From Dimorphilus gyrociliatus (taxonomy: Eukaryota > Annelida > Polychaeta > Dinophilidae), in NCBI GenBank assembly GCA_904063045.1, contig CAJFCJ010000031.1, positions 62,001-126,000 of the forward strand: a stretch of 64,000 nucleotides of DNA. The letters run 5' to 3'. Shown here in pieces: positions 10,896 to 25,800 of this stretch. A model generated the notes under the pieces. The model saw only the letters and a list, made by a program, of their open reading frames with translations, was not told the DNA's origin and did no database searches. Numbering within the stretch: position 1 is the first letter of the stretch; each line of letters begins with the position of its first letter. Made by a program: the position numbers and the translations under genes.

Positions 10896-13800
10896 ATGGA
10901 CGGGCTCGATGCTGATGGTTTTAGGATAGCTAATAATGACTCTCCACCAAAAGAAGGTTTGTTTAATTGATACTTCGACCCAGATATATTTTTAACATTT
11001 GTATACGTTCTATATTAGCTTGAATTAGTTTAGTTATGCCTTAAAACTATAAATAAATAATGAGTCACTTTTGTTTTGGGGAAAGGCTATATATTATCAA
11101 ACTAATTATGATTTTATGACATTTTGTTCGTTAGGTAATCGAACACCATGGCTTAGTATACAAATATTGTCCAATATTTTGCATAAACTAATAATAGGAA
11201 TTTTATGTTGGTAGATAAAGTACCAGAGGAAAATGTAAAAAAGCCACAACTGCCCAGTACAATTGACGGGTCAGGAGACAGTACCACTCTGCATGGTGAA
11301 GGTACTGCAAGTGGAGTAAACTCAACAGAGCCTGTGGAACAGGATGTAAAGAAAGAAAAACTATCGAAGAGTGATATCAAGTCTTTTGGCGAAGATGATA
11401 TTCCTCTTCAACAACAAGGAAACACCGAATTAGAGATTACTGAAATAAAGGAAAAATTAAACTTGAATAAAGAAAGCATTTGCAAAATTACCAATAAATC
11501 AGATAGCGAAAAAAATATAGAAAAACGAGGAGATGAAGGTGAAAATAGTAAGAATGAGTCAACTCAAGCATTATGTAACAAAACTTCTCCTCAACAAAAA
11601 AACATCGATTCAAAGAATGATGAAACTAAAGAAAAGTCAATTATAAATAGCAAAACTGGTTGTAAACGAATTGAAAAGCCTGCTTCTGATTGCTCTCCAC
11701 CTCATCAAGGCAGCGAGGCTTCTCAATCCTCAGAAGATTTTAGTAAACATGATACCAGAACTGGAGGACAAGTAAAATAAAATTATATAATAAAAATCTT
11801 TAATACCTGGAAAATATTTATATACTTTTCTAGAAACTACCTAAGAAATCAGATGAATTTCAACAGTCCAAAAAAAAGTATTATTTACATTTTACTGGAA
11901 ATTAATTTAATTAAAAGAAAATAAAATTTTTTAAAAGTCCAAAAAAGAACAAGAACAAACAACAAAATTGCAGTCAAACAAACGTTATATTTCATTGTAT
12001 AGTTGACAACAAACTGCTGGATGATTACAAGATTTATTTCGAAGGGGAATTTTCAGAACATCGCTTTTATGAACAAGTACAAGTGGTGACTGGGTTAATA
12101 GATTAGAAATTATTTATTTTCTCTATCCATTTTTAAATAATACTGTTCTTCTATTTAGACCTCTTGAAGACACTTTACATTTAGGGAAAACTGAAATTTC
12201 TATCCCATGCCATTTATCCCATGAAAAATATCGAAAAATAGAGTATAGATATGGTTTTGTAAAACCTGGTAATCAGAAACCGAAAACCTATGAAACTCTA
12301 CAAGATTTTGATAGAGCTTGTGGGTCAAAACGAACTCTTTGCCTAGCAGACTTCAAAGATCTTTATCATAATAAAAGTAAGTATAAATTAATTTTTAGTA
12401 ATGACTTTAAATTAGTCTCTACTCCAATTAGAACTATATGTTTTGGATGGGTTTATTCATTCAAAAAAATCTTTGAAGAAAAGTATCTTTGGTAGAGTTT
12501 ATAAATTCATTTCGGGCTTTGTTAAACATGAGACCCACCCAAACACTATGGCAGGTAATGTATTGTTCTTTATGAATGATTCTTTAGTATTAGATTTTGT
12601 TTTACATAGGAATTAATGCTTTCATGCCTTGTTATAAGAATTTTGATGGAACTCATAATAAAATAAAGTTCAACAGTGATGGAGAGTTTCTAAAAATAAT
12701 GATGTCGTTTTTTAGAACATTTCTAGGAAAGGATAAGATTTTTATGAAATCAGTTAGTTATTTTTTTCTTTATATAATTAACTTAATCAATCGACTATTT
12801 AGGTTATAACGGAATATATTAACAAATGCATTGAAGCACTACGCCCTTCTCAAGACATGAAAGCTAAGATGAGCCTTTCACTAATAAGCTGCCTTTTTAT
12901 CGCCGAATTTGAACTTGAAGTAAAACTTGCACCTTTCTCATTATTTGATCTGGAAAAATCGAACTCGAAATGCGTCAATGATATATTTCAAACAATCTTC
13001 GAAGAATTTAGTGATTGTCTGCCCATTATTCCTAGGTAGTGCTCTCCTGCTACTAACATTAAAATTGTACAATTTATTTTTCAGATTAATAAAGCAGCTT
13101 GTGAATAATTGTATTAAAGCAGGAATTAATGACGAATGGTTTTTCATTGTGCCTCTTTACCATTTGTTTTCCGATTCTTACAAGATACTTTCGCCGAAAC
13201 ATTTCGTTGCAGAGCACCAATCAGAAAAATGGTGGAATACCGATTGGTTGTCAGAAGTAAAAAAATTAAAAACACATATTATGGAAACAGATCCACAGGA
13301 GTATGAGATCTATTTATATATATACATATAAATATATTTTTAAATGATTTTAAATGTAGATCAAAAAAAAGTCTACAACTTTTCAAAAACATCTTTGAAA
13401 TTGATGAGCAACTTCCAGTGTTGTTTGCTGCTACTAGACCATTTTCCCATTTGTCTGAAACGTTTAGCTCCAAAATGTTTAGACCGGAGATAATTATGGC
13501 TTCATTTTACTTCTGGTTTAAAGAAATTTCCGTAAGGCTTAAATCGTTATTTCTCCTATAACTACTAATAATAATAAACATAGGGCTCATTAAACCTAGA
13601 ACTAGACCCATACCTCTCACCTTCAATATTAGGCGGCTTGTCAGACGGTTTGGAGAAAATGAAAGAGAAGTATGAACATCAACTTACATACAGTATAATT
13701 TACTATATGATATTCATTATTTTCTTATTATAGTAATCATAGTAGAGAAGAGTGGATTGTTTTATGCGATATTTCTTTTAGCTTGTTAAAAAAACTTCAA

Positions 13801-16800
13801 GATAGTTATGAGACATTTGAATCAAGATTTACAGCTTTTGTGATAAATCTAATAATCATGACTCTTTCTTACGCTTCTGATAAAATAGAATTACCAAAGA
13901 CTAAATCCTACTTTGAAAAATTTAAAACACTCTTTGACATTAAACTTCGTATATATAATTCGAATTCTTTTAGAATTTTACTGTTTTTCTCTGATATATT
14001 GCGTGGAAGCACTATAGATCATTACATGGCCAGTTCCGTTTATAGTTTAAAAAAAGATTTTTTTCAAAATCAAACTTTAAAAGTGTTGCAGAAAGTTCGT
14101 TGCAAGTAATCGATTTAATACAATATTTAATATCTTTTTTTAATAGATGTATAGCGATGAAATCATACAATTCTACTATGCAAATGATTTACAAACTTGT
14201 CACGAGCATATTGAAGTGATTTTGAATGAAAAAGCTATATCCGCTCTTGTTGAATCTATGAAAGTAAAAATCTGAGAAAACAAATACATCTTATAAAAGG
14301 AATTTGAAAATTTTTGCAGGGAACTAGAGTTAATTCGTTTGATCACAAAAATGAAAGGTACATTAATCTTCTTGCCGAGACCCTCGCTAGAGCAACAAAG
14401 GACAAAAGAGATCGAAGGGTATTTCTATTCGAATGGCTTTGCTTCCCCAACTTTTTCCAACAATATTTTAAAGGTTTACTAAAACAAATACTGAATTTTG
14501 TATAAATTAACCGATTATTGACACATGACAGTAATAAATAGAGCAACAGATGCATCACTCAAATATATTAGAATTATGAATCCACTTATCTCTGAAACTT
14601 TGCAAGTTATTGAACATATCTACAATGGATCCATAGAACTTTCACTTTACAAAAAAGTTAATCAAACTGAATACATAAAGTTAATACACAAGTTAGGAGA
14701 AATAAATGAATTTAGAGAACACAAGAATATACTGAAGCATTTACCTGAAATTATTAAGGCAAGGAATGAGGAAGTGAAAGTTTTCTTGGAAACATTTATG
14801 CAGTTGAAGAAGTTTGAATCATTTTTATCAAAGTTTAACAAAAGTTAGTTTGTAGTTTTACGTCAATTTTTAATGTTTGTAATATAAAATTATATTTTAA
14901 GGAGCGTTATGGGACTCTTCTACAACAGGGCTGAAAATAAATGAATTCTGTTTTCCGAGAAGTAACGAAACTCTAAATAATCCAGTCATGCTCACATCTC
15001 TGAATTATGATGAAGAAATTATGAAAGCAATTCAGAATTGTGAATCCTATAAAGATAGTCTAAAATTTGAAAATATTCTGCTTCAAAGTTTTGCTAGAGA
15101 GAGATGTGATACAATTTCATTTCAAGATGCTATCAATTCTCATATTGAAAATGGCTACAATGAATACTTAAAGTGGTCAGAAGATTTTGTTAATGGGAAA
15201 TTGTCACTAAAAGAAGTAGACAGAATTTTGATGCTAGCGTTGTACAAACCGAACTGTATAAAGAAAGAAATGGAACTTTCATTGAGAGCCATTAATATGA
15301 AGTTTAACGAAAGTGATATATCTGAAAGAGTAGAAAAAATTACGCTTTATCAATCTGCTTTAAGGAGTCAAAAGATAGCTGGAGCTCTACTAAAAATTAA
15401 AGAAGAATATAACCTGACTGGAGATTTTAGTACAATGCTTACATTATCAACTTTAGTAAGTAATACTTTACATTTCACATGATATGTACAATGCGATGTT
15501 TATCAATGCAATAGGTAAATAACAAAGATACCAAATTAGACGAATTGACCGATGAAGTGCTTAAACAAGGCGGACGTTTAGCTGATGTAACTGATGATCA
15601 GATAAAAGTTCTTGACTCATTCCGTTCTTCGAAGACGTTTATATTTTGGTTGAAAAAACACATTCAATCCGCAACAGAAGTCAATACACTTCTCGACTTA
15701 ATAATGACTAGTGAATACGAAATGCAAGATGTTTGCAAAATATCATGCTTGCAATCAGTAACAAGAGCATACTCTTCACTCATCTATGATTTCGATGATT
15801 CGGACGGAAGTTCAGAATTGTTGGAAAAATTGGAGAAAACGTGGTCCTATTTGAAGGATGATAGAGACTTACCAAAGAAATTAATGGATTTAACTAAACA
15901 GCTGGATTGGTTAGAAGCAATAAAAAAGTCGTATGGTTCGGCCGAAATACAAGCTTATGACACTGTAAAAGACATCAACGACTTTGGAATATTTACTGTA
16001 AAAACAGAAATAAGTGTAAAAATTGTTAAGGAAGACAGCACAAAGGAGTTAAATTATGATAAGTTGAAAGAGCTTTTAAGTAAATTGACTCTTAGAACTG
16101 GCATTCGAGATGACGAAAAAAATAAAACTTCCAGTCATTTCATTAAAATGTATGACGGTTTAACAAGATTATTGGAAGATCTCAATAACTTACGGAAAAT
16201 TGGAAGTTTGCTGTTTTCTAAGTGTTCTTTTGAATTTAGAGAAAATCCAAACAGTGAGTTTAATGTTGAGATTGATATTGGTTTATCAGATAGAATTTTG
16301 CTTGGGAAAAAAGAGACTAATCTAGAGGAGCATCTATCAAACGTTTGTGTTGCGTTAGAAAAGTATATTGATGAATGGTCTGAGTATGTAAGAAAAAACC
16401 GTGATAAGTACTCAGGACTGAACTATTTTTCTAGTCAACAAATTTTAATCCTTCGAGAAACAATTTCACACTTTCTAAACAATAACGAAATTTCAGATGA
16501 GTTAATCTATCTTTGCAGTATAGTCAATCCTATATGCACAAAAACTGATGTCGAACAAGCTATTCTTTCGGCTTCAGAAGAAATAAAAAATGAAAGCAGT
16601 AAAATTGATTCTCAGGATGCTTGTGACGGAGGTTCTTTGTCATCTACAGAAACTGATGAAAAAAATACATATGAGAGATTAATAGAACACGGTTTTCCAA
16701 ATCAACTAGTTAGAGAAGCCTGTGAAGATAATAGAGATTATGACGAGGCTTACATCTACTGCTTGGAGAATGAAGATTCATACAAGGAAGGGGAACAAGA

Positions 16801-19800
16801 AAAAGAAAATAGTTGTTTGACTGATGCCAAGACGTTGAAGGATAAATTTTCCGAATTAAATATTAATTCGGAGGGAAAGAGTCAACTTGAAGAGTCAATT
16901 TGCGAAAAATTGAATGCTTTATGGAACAATTTCTTGAATTTTATTGAATATAATAAAGATTATATCAGCTTCGATCACTTAGGATTAATTTTAGAGCGCT
17001 TATACAAAAAACCATTAATCTGCTATGAATTTCCTTCAAATTTGATTGTTGGTCGACCGAATTTAATAGTTTGCGACGAAAAGAAAACCTGGTCGACAGT
17101 TTTACATCTTTTTTTGAAAGGACCAGAGTCACCTCTGCCTCTAATATCTCAAATTTTGATATGTAATGAACGCACAACTGCTGAAGACGTCGAACTCATA
17201 TACAGAAGGGCAGCATCGTCAACTGATCAACTTTTTGCTATTGTTAATTCTCACAATTTAGGCTTTGAAGCATCGGATAGAGCAGAAAAGATATTTGACG
17301 ATCTTCAGTCTCAAGAAAAAACAAGTAATATATGATTATATTATATAAATATAAATTGTACTTAATTTAAAATATATTTTGCAGGCAAAATGAAGTTAGT
17401 CGTATTATGTCCAGCTGAAAAGCAAGGACAATGCCGACTAGTTACTTCATTAGATCATTACAGAGTAGAATGGAAAAGTTTGAAAATTTTACCAGATGAC
17501 ATACTAAAAGAAAAGGTTTTAGAGCAGTTTTCTACCACTGATTGTGAATCAGCAGCAATTTTAGACTCTAAGAAATCAACAGTTCGATTTATTACCTCCA
17601 ATCAGGCTGGAAATGGTAAATCACTGTGGATAAACTGTCTGAGAGATCGATTGCAAAAATCTCTAGGAAATAGTAAAATGTTTACTTACAGATTTCATGG
17701 AATGGAAGCTAACATAAATGACTTGGTTAATTTTTTTCACACATCCAGTAATAATAGCTGTGAAGAAAAACAACCACTTATTTTTCATCTTGATGTTAGC
17801 AATCTCTCTCAAACGAAGTTGGATGATATTCTCTTCAGTTTAACTATACAAAGGGGACTAATTGATGAAAATGGGCGCGTGTGGAAGAGACAACCAGAGC
17901 ACTATTATTTAATTGAATGTCTCAAATGTGGAATTGAAAAGTTTAATTGTTTGGAGTTTTTGCCAAAAATTCAATGCCAATCACCTATCGAATCACTTCG
18001 TAAATACCAAGAAAACAATATAGATGAAGATGAACAGTTGATGAATGAAGACTGTGATGATTTCCTTGCATGGCGAAAAACATATCAATATCTATATAAT
18101 ATTCATAACAAAAGAAATTTTAACACAAATGTGGAAGATTTATCGCCCAAATCTTGTGTAGAAACTTTACTTCAATTTTCCGGCACATTAAATCCTTCCT
18201 GGGCAGAATTACGAAACTATGCAGTATTCTTAAATAAACAGTTATCACACGCGGAAAAAAATGATTTCTGTGCTACAGATGACTTACCGGACTTTTTTCA
18301 ATTAATAGTAAATTGTATGATAAAAATGGCAAGGGATTTTTCAACTCGTTCTTTACTTATTTCTGAGGAAACTCCTAATGTAACTCCTAATAAGGATTAC
18401 CAGATAGAATTGATGGCTATTAAGCATCGTTGGGAAACTCGTCCCCATCCCTATCTTTTCTTCAATTCCGATAATCATACTTTTACATTTTTCGGCTTTA
18501 ATGTTGAGAAAAAGACCGGAAATTTAGTTGATGTTACGACTGGAGAAGTTATTTTAAATAGAGCAATTAATAGACAGCTACACTGTGCCCTGATAATGAA
18601 TGGTGTAGATTTGTCTGAAACTTTCGATACATTGAGCAAGTAAGACATTTATTAAAATTAAAATTATTTATTTGTATTAAACATATGATTTTTACTTTAA
18701 AGAGAAAATAAACTAAAGAAGATGTTTCCAGTTTTTATTGAATCATCAGAATATAAAAATTATGATGCCAATCAACTTGACGATACATATGAACTGACCA
18801 TGGACAATTGTTTAAAAATACTTGCAATACATATGAAATTGAAATGTAAAATTCCTGTAATTATTATGGGAGAAACGGGCTGTGGTAAAACAAGATTAAT
18901 TGATTATTATTCAAGATTATTGAAACCTCCTGACAAAAAAAATGTAAAGAATAGAATTTTAATGAAAATTCATGGAGGTATTACGATAAAAGATATTGAA
19001 AATAAAGTTATAGAAGCCCAAGCACTGGCGCAAAAAAACTCTAATATTCACAACCTGGATACTCTGTTATTTTTCGATGAAGCCAATACTACAGAAGCTA
19101 TTTACGCTATCAAAGAAATACTCTGCGATGATTCTTTAAATGGAAAAGCTCTTAATTGTAATCAGTATAGATTAAGGATAATTGCTGCTTGCAATCCATA
19201 TAGAAAACATAAAGCAAATATTATCGAGATGCTTGAGAAAGCCGGCTTGGGCTATTATGCGAAGGAAAGCAAAGATAAACTAGGAGGAATTCCGATGAGA
19301 CAGCTTGTCTATCGTGTTCAAGCGTTGCCGCATAGCATGCTTCCGTTTGTATGGGATTTTGGAAACTTGTCGAGTGAGGCGGAGAAAATATACATAAAAC
19401 ATATAGTCAAAAGAACAGTTAACTGTTCGGAAGAACTATCTGAAGTAATAACCGATGTTCTTTCCTGTGCTCAAAATTTCATGAGAAAAGATGAAACCGA
19501 GTGTAGATTTGTCAGCCTTCGAGATGTTGAAAGAACAATGACTGTAATGAAATGGTTTGCTACTATTTCGGAGACACTACTCCCACTTATAAATAATAAG
19601 AAAGCACAGTTGCTTGCTAAAAGAGAAGGCAGAGTTATCGAAGAAAAAAATTTCGAAGATAGTAATTTTCTTGAAAGCAATATTAATGATAATTGTAGCG
19701 ACTCATCGGATAGCTACTGTTCCGAAGTTAATGACAATAGTCTAACGACTTTTAACAACGAGATACGAGCTTTGATTTTATCAATAGGAGTGTGCTATTA

Positions 19801-22800
19801 TTGTTCATTGAATCAGTCAAGAAATTCTTTTTTAAAAGAGATAGGCAATATGCTAGAACGTTATTTACCAGAAGATCAAGATTTACATGAAATATTGTAT
19901 GATGAAATACTTGCTTGTCAAGAGGTGTTTTTAGACGGTTTAGATTTAGGAACAAGCTCAAATCCAATTGCTCGTAACACTGCTCTTCGTGAAAATGTTT
20001 GGATGATAACTATTTGTATAGAATTACGCATTCCCTTATTTATTATTGGAAAACCGGGAAGCTCAAAATCACTTTCCAAAGCAAAGGTAGAAGAATCAAT
20101 GCAAGGAAAAAACTCTACTTCAGAATTTTTTCGTCACCTGAAACATATTCAAATGATGAGTTACCAATGTAGCCGTCTTTCAACTCCTGAGGGAATTGTT
20201 GAGACTTTCAAAAAATGTACTGAATTGCAGGAAGAAAAGAATATGTCAGAATTCGCTGCTGTTATTGTCTTGGATGAAATAGGTCTGGCAGAAGATTCAC
20301 CTCTTATGCCATTGAAAGCTCTTCACGCTCTTCTCGACGATGGCTCGATAGAAGATGAAATTTGTTTGAGTAAACCATCGTTTATTGGAATTTCCAACTG
20401 GGCATTAGACCCTGCTAAAATGAATAGAGGTGTAGTGATGAATTGCTGTGTTCCCGATCAGAATGAGTTAAAGAAGACTCTTAAAGAAATTTGTGGCAAT
20501 AACAGAGTTGTTCTGAATAATATTTCTTCATTTCTAGATGCCTTAACTGAAGGGTATGCAGAAGTTAATAGAGAAGCTGAAAGACTTTTTCGAGAGTTTT
20601 TTGGCCTACGAGACTTTTATCATCTAATTAAAATGGTATACTATTTTTGTAACTATTCCAGTAAACGTCCAACTTACAATGAGTTGGAACATGCAGTGAA
20701 AAGAAACCTAGGAGGTCTTATGGGATTTGATTCTTTCTATTATTTTGCAAATAAAATTGATAAGGAAAATTGTTCAATATCAGAAGGTAACGAAGATGAG
20801 AACTCTGCGGAAGAGATATTGAAGCGATCCCTCAAAGGCGAAGAACTTGGGGCGGAAAGTAGATATATTTTGCTTATTACAGAGAACTATGCAGCTCTTA
20901 ATTTGTTAAAAGATAGATTAGGCTTTGACTACAATATTATTTTCGGATCGTCATTTCGAAAAGATCAAGAGTATTCTCAACTTTGCTTGAATATACATCG
21001 TGTGAAAATTTGCATGGAATTAGGAAAGTCAGTCATTCTTTTGAACTTGGATTCTATCTATGAGAGTTTATACGACGCTCTGAATCAGTATTATTCTTAC
21101 TTTGGAGGACAAAGATTTGTAGATATCGGTTTGGGAAATAATCGAATAAAAGCGCAAGTTCATAAAAATTTTCGATTAATTGTCGTTGCGGAAGTAGAAG
21201 ATGTCAAACGTTTTCCAACTCCCCTCTTAAATCGATTAGAAAAACATTGTCTTACTGTTTATACTTTACTCCATAATGAACAAAAAATAATTGTTGAAAG
21301 TCTTGAAGAGTGGACTTCATTGTTTCTGAAGGCGACAAATTCAATCTCATCGCATGAAAAGTTAGAAAAGAAAGACATTTTTATCGGTTTTGGTAATGAC
21401 ACCATTCCGACACTCGTTTTAAAGTATGATAATAAGAGTAATAAGGAATGCTTAATAAAGATTAAGGAAGAGCTACTTAGAGTGGCCACTCTGGAATCAA
21501 TTATTAAGAATCAAACAATCTTAAAGGAAGAACAGCTATCAACTATTGAAGAGATTTACGTAGAACAAGATCATTTTTTGAGCGTTTTGAAAACTTATGA
21601 AAATGAAAAATTTATTCAAATAACCACACACTCTCGATTGCTCACTGGAGAGGAATTCTCTTCAATCAGACTAGAAAATGCGGAAATGCATATGTTACAC
21701 AATTTCGATACGGAATATGAATTTGATAACGTTCTTCAGAAAATGAGCAAATCGTCAAAAATTTTAATTTTACAAAGTGATACTACTGATGTACAACTCC
21801 TTGCATGCGCCCGCTTCAAAGTGGAAGAAGACAAGATTCAGTTACCTAAAATTATTTTTATAGTAAGAGTTACAAGAACTGGATCAAAATTTAATGGAAT
21901 TCATGGTGGGAAATGGACGTGTGTACATGTTGATGAGCTGAGAAGACCAAGGATATATTGCTCAATACAAGCGCTTAAAGGCAAATCGATACCACTACTA
22001 TTTGAGGCTTCTTTGGTTAAGACCAATAGCGACCTCGATTGTGACAGTATTGTCAATGCTTGTCTGATCGAAGCAGTTAGTCTTTTACGAGATAAAAAGG
22101 CAATTGATTTAAATAGAAGTTCTGATCGTCTAAAAATACTTCGAAAAGCTTTTCAAGACGAAAACGTTTTTTACGTATTCAAAAAAAAAATAATTGAACT
22201 TCTGAAAGACAGGGAAGAGGCTGTTGGGGGAGGTGAAGCATCACGGTGGTTGGAAAAGTATACTACTTCTCTTAAAGCAGTAACTGAAGCAGGGACCTTC
22301 CAGAAATCTTGGCAGATGTTTGTTAAAACGCGAGTGACAATTATTCTTGCATGTATAATCGCGATGGCTGATAAAAACTTCAATTTGAATGGATTGGAAG
22401 ACAATCATGAATTATGGTTAAGAATTTTTGACGACGAGAGAATTGGTCATTTATCGTTTATGACTCTAACAGACGGAATACCAACCCCTGTTGAAGTTGG
22501 CCTTGACCATCTCATTAAAACTAATTTGCCTACGAAATTATCTTTTAGTTGGATTCTATTTGAAAAAGTAGAAAGTTTTGTAGATCAAGTATTAGAACAT
22601 CAGTCTGATAAAGAAGCGATTAAAAATCAATTGTATAGAGAAGAGATTTTCTCACTTTTCAATGACTACGCCGAAGATTGGAGAAAGAGCTATCTATATG
22701 ACGCTCTACTAATGCTACACAATCCTCTTTCGAATGATCATAAAAGTGAACTTGAGGTATTTAATATATTTATTATTTAATCAAAATTTATAATTAATGT

Positions 22801-25800
22801 TGATCAAAACACAGATAATTTACAAGATCCAATGCGATCTAATGGATGAAGAAATAGATGTGTTAGATTATCACTTGCTGTACAACGATAGGAAGAAAAT
22901 ATTTGAGGTAGCTTTCACTCTGGCGAAAGTACAGGATGATCTCCTTATTCAACTTCTTAAAAAGCCAAGCGAATTCTTTTTCGACGAAACCAAAGAAATG
23001 GTGAGCTATTTATTTATATTTTTACTTAATCTACTTTTAGTAATAAACATTTTTTCATGATAGATAATCGATCTGAAAATAGTTGAAAAGGTACTAGCAA
23101 ATTTCGATCATTTAAGAAAAAGTCTTAGCGAACAAGAATCTCGAAAAAAATGGAAAGAATGCATTCAAATGATTCGGTCTCCAATGGAAAAAATCTTAGC
23201 ATCAAGAAAAGGACACAAAATCGCTGACAAATGTTTATCAAATTGGATGAAAGTAAGAATTATGGAATTATATCTTAATCACGTTGTTATGGAAGGAGAT
23301 AAAGAGTTTGCTTTGGAGGAGAAGAAATTACAGGGACTATGGATAGTTTGTATTTTTGTTATATCATAACATAATTAGATAATTTATTAATTTATAAATG
23401 AATTTCAGTATTTAAACAAAGTGAAATCTTGGAAAGACGTCGACTTGCTTGTTCAACTGAAAAGATTTCTACAAACAATGAGAGAATCACTTTACAAAAC
23501 TGTCTTTAAAGAGTGAGACATTTTCATTTACGAACTTCATTCAACTAATTAGCTGCCTTTTCATTCATAGGAAAGTACCTAGATGTAATGTAGAAGCTTG
23601 TCGGGAGATTATATCCGGTCAAGATTTAGTGTGCGGTCATAATCTATGCGAAAAATGCGAATCCGATTGTAAGACAAGTGCTAAACCAGTATGTCGCTTA
23701 TGCAAAGAGCCATTTTCTTTTTCAAATTCAACAAATATTGACTTTGAGACTGCAAGGGAAATTCTAAATACGTTCCACAATCGCTGCAATAACTTTTTCA
23801 TATTCATTATAAACTCCTATTGCTTTACTGGATCGGATGTTCCTGACGAAAAGTTGATTGATTTTATTCTTTCGTGCGTCACCTGCAAATCTCTAAATCA
23901 AACTTGTTATACAACAAATGATTACGTTTTCGACAATGTTATAGATCCAAATCCTGTTTTAAGATCTTTTGCATTGAAGCAGCTGCTGAAATATGCTGAA
24001 GGTACAGTTCTAAAGAAGCTTGACGAATTTTTTAAACAATTGAATAATGAAATAAAAGTTGATGTAACAGAAGATGTCAGTCGTATTGTTATTAATAATA
24101 TGGAAGATTCCTTTTATAATGATTATATACAAACTGACAAAATGAATCGAAAGAGACTTTTGATTGAAAATATCAGGAAATATAAGGAAATTATGCAAAC
24201 AGAACAAGTTGACCAGGATAATCAGACACAGTTGATGGTATCAATAGCTGTTATTCGACTTTGTCTGAAGAAAATCGTCGATATATTCATCGATAATACT
24301 AAGGAAATTGAAGATGAAAGAGTCATTCAAGTCGTCAGAGAGCTGTGTCATGGACCTAATGATTTTCCAAGAAAATTCTTCTTAAAATGTATTTATAATC
24401 AATATGGTATAAAAGAATTAATTCGAATATCCAAACTCGAGGATTTCAATTGGCTAATTCCTTTCGAAACATTTCCCAATAAAACAACTCCAGACGTATT
24501 CTCCTTATACAATAACGAAACTTATAGGGAAATTCGTAATTGTTTTGACTCTAAAACAATAAGCGAAGAGATTTTTATGGATCCTAACGGAAAACCATAC
24601 TTATTTATTCTAGCTCTCTACTCAGCTATGTCTGCAACTGAATTTCATAATTTACGTGATGTTTGTATATTCTTTTCTATATTCACACTAATCGAAAATT
24701 AGAAATTATATTGTAGAGTTAATCAATGATGTTTTTTTCTTCTTTATTTTACAGTACTTGCAGAAATTAAAGGATTTAAAATGCTCAATGGAAAATGAGG
24801 TATTAGCGAAACTCTTTACAACTCGAAAGACGAATTATTGTAATAACATTTTTTAATTGCAGGAATTATGGAATAGATTAATTGAAGAAGATTTTTTAAG
24901 AAATCTTCAATTTCCAAATAAAAATGACCTCTTTCACGATCCTATTGCAACCCTCATTTTTCACGCTGATGTGGTAATAAGATATAGTAAAAAAGCTATT
25001 CTCGAACCTCTTAAGAAAATAGTTAGCGAACCGAGATTAATGAACCAATGGTTTCTACCTACTATGCCAGACAACATACTGGGAAAGATGAAAAATGATC
25101 TTATGGGGCTTAACTACTCAGAAAACATTTCTATAAGTCTTTGTCCAAATGGTCACCCATACCTGATTGGAAACTGTGGAAAACCTGCTTCACAGGGAGA
25201 GTGTAATGTCTGTAAAGCTCAGATTGGGGGTCTATCTCATACTTATGTAAGTGGAAACAGATTGGCTACCAAAGAAGATTTCAAAACTCTACCCGGTCAT
25301 ATTTTGGGCGAAGCCAAATTTGCTAGTAATGAATTCCGTATATCTAAAACGCATACAAAAATTCTTAGAGCCGTTTTGCACATAATGATGCTTGTTGCTG
25401 CTAATGAAGATCCAGATGCTGTTTCGGAATGCCTTCGTAAAATACCTAATTCTATAGATCACTTTCAGTTTCTTATGAACCATTTAAAGAATGACATAAA
25501 AAACATTAAAAAGTCTCTAAAGATAAGCAAAGAAGCAGTCTGCATTTTATTGCATAGCATCTTTAAGTTGTTTATGACATCAAAATGTTCAACTGAAGTA
25601 TGCCTTTGGGAAAACCCTGAAAATCGCGAAAAATGGGAAAAAATATTTGCAACGAACTTCATAACTGAGGCTATTAATGATATAGACAAAGCACAAAGGA
25701 TAATTACAGAAGATGACCGTTTGTCATCAAATCCGCTATTATCCTCTCTAGTACAAACTGATGAAAAAGTTAAAGACATTATTTTACAACGATGTAGTGA

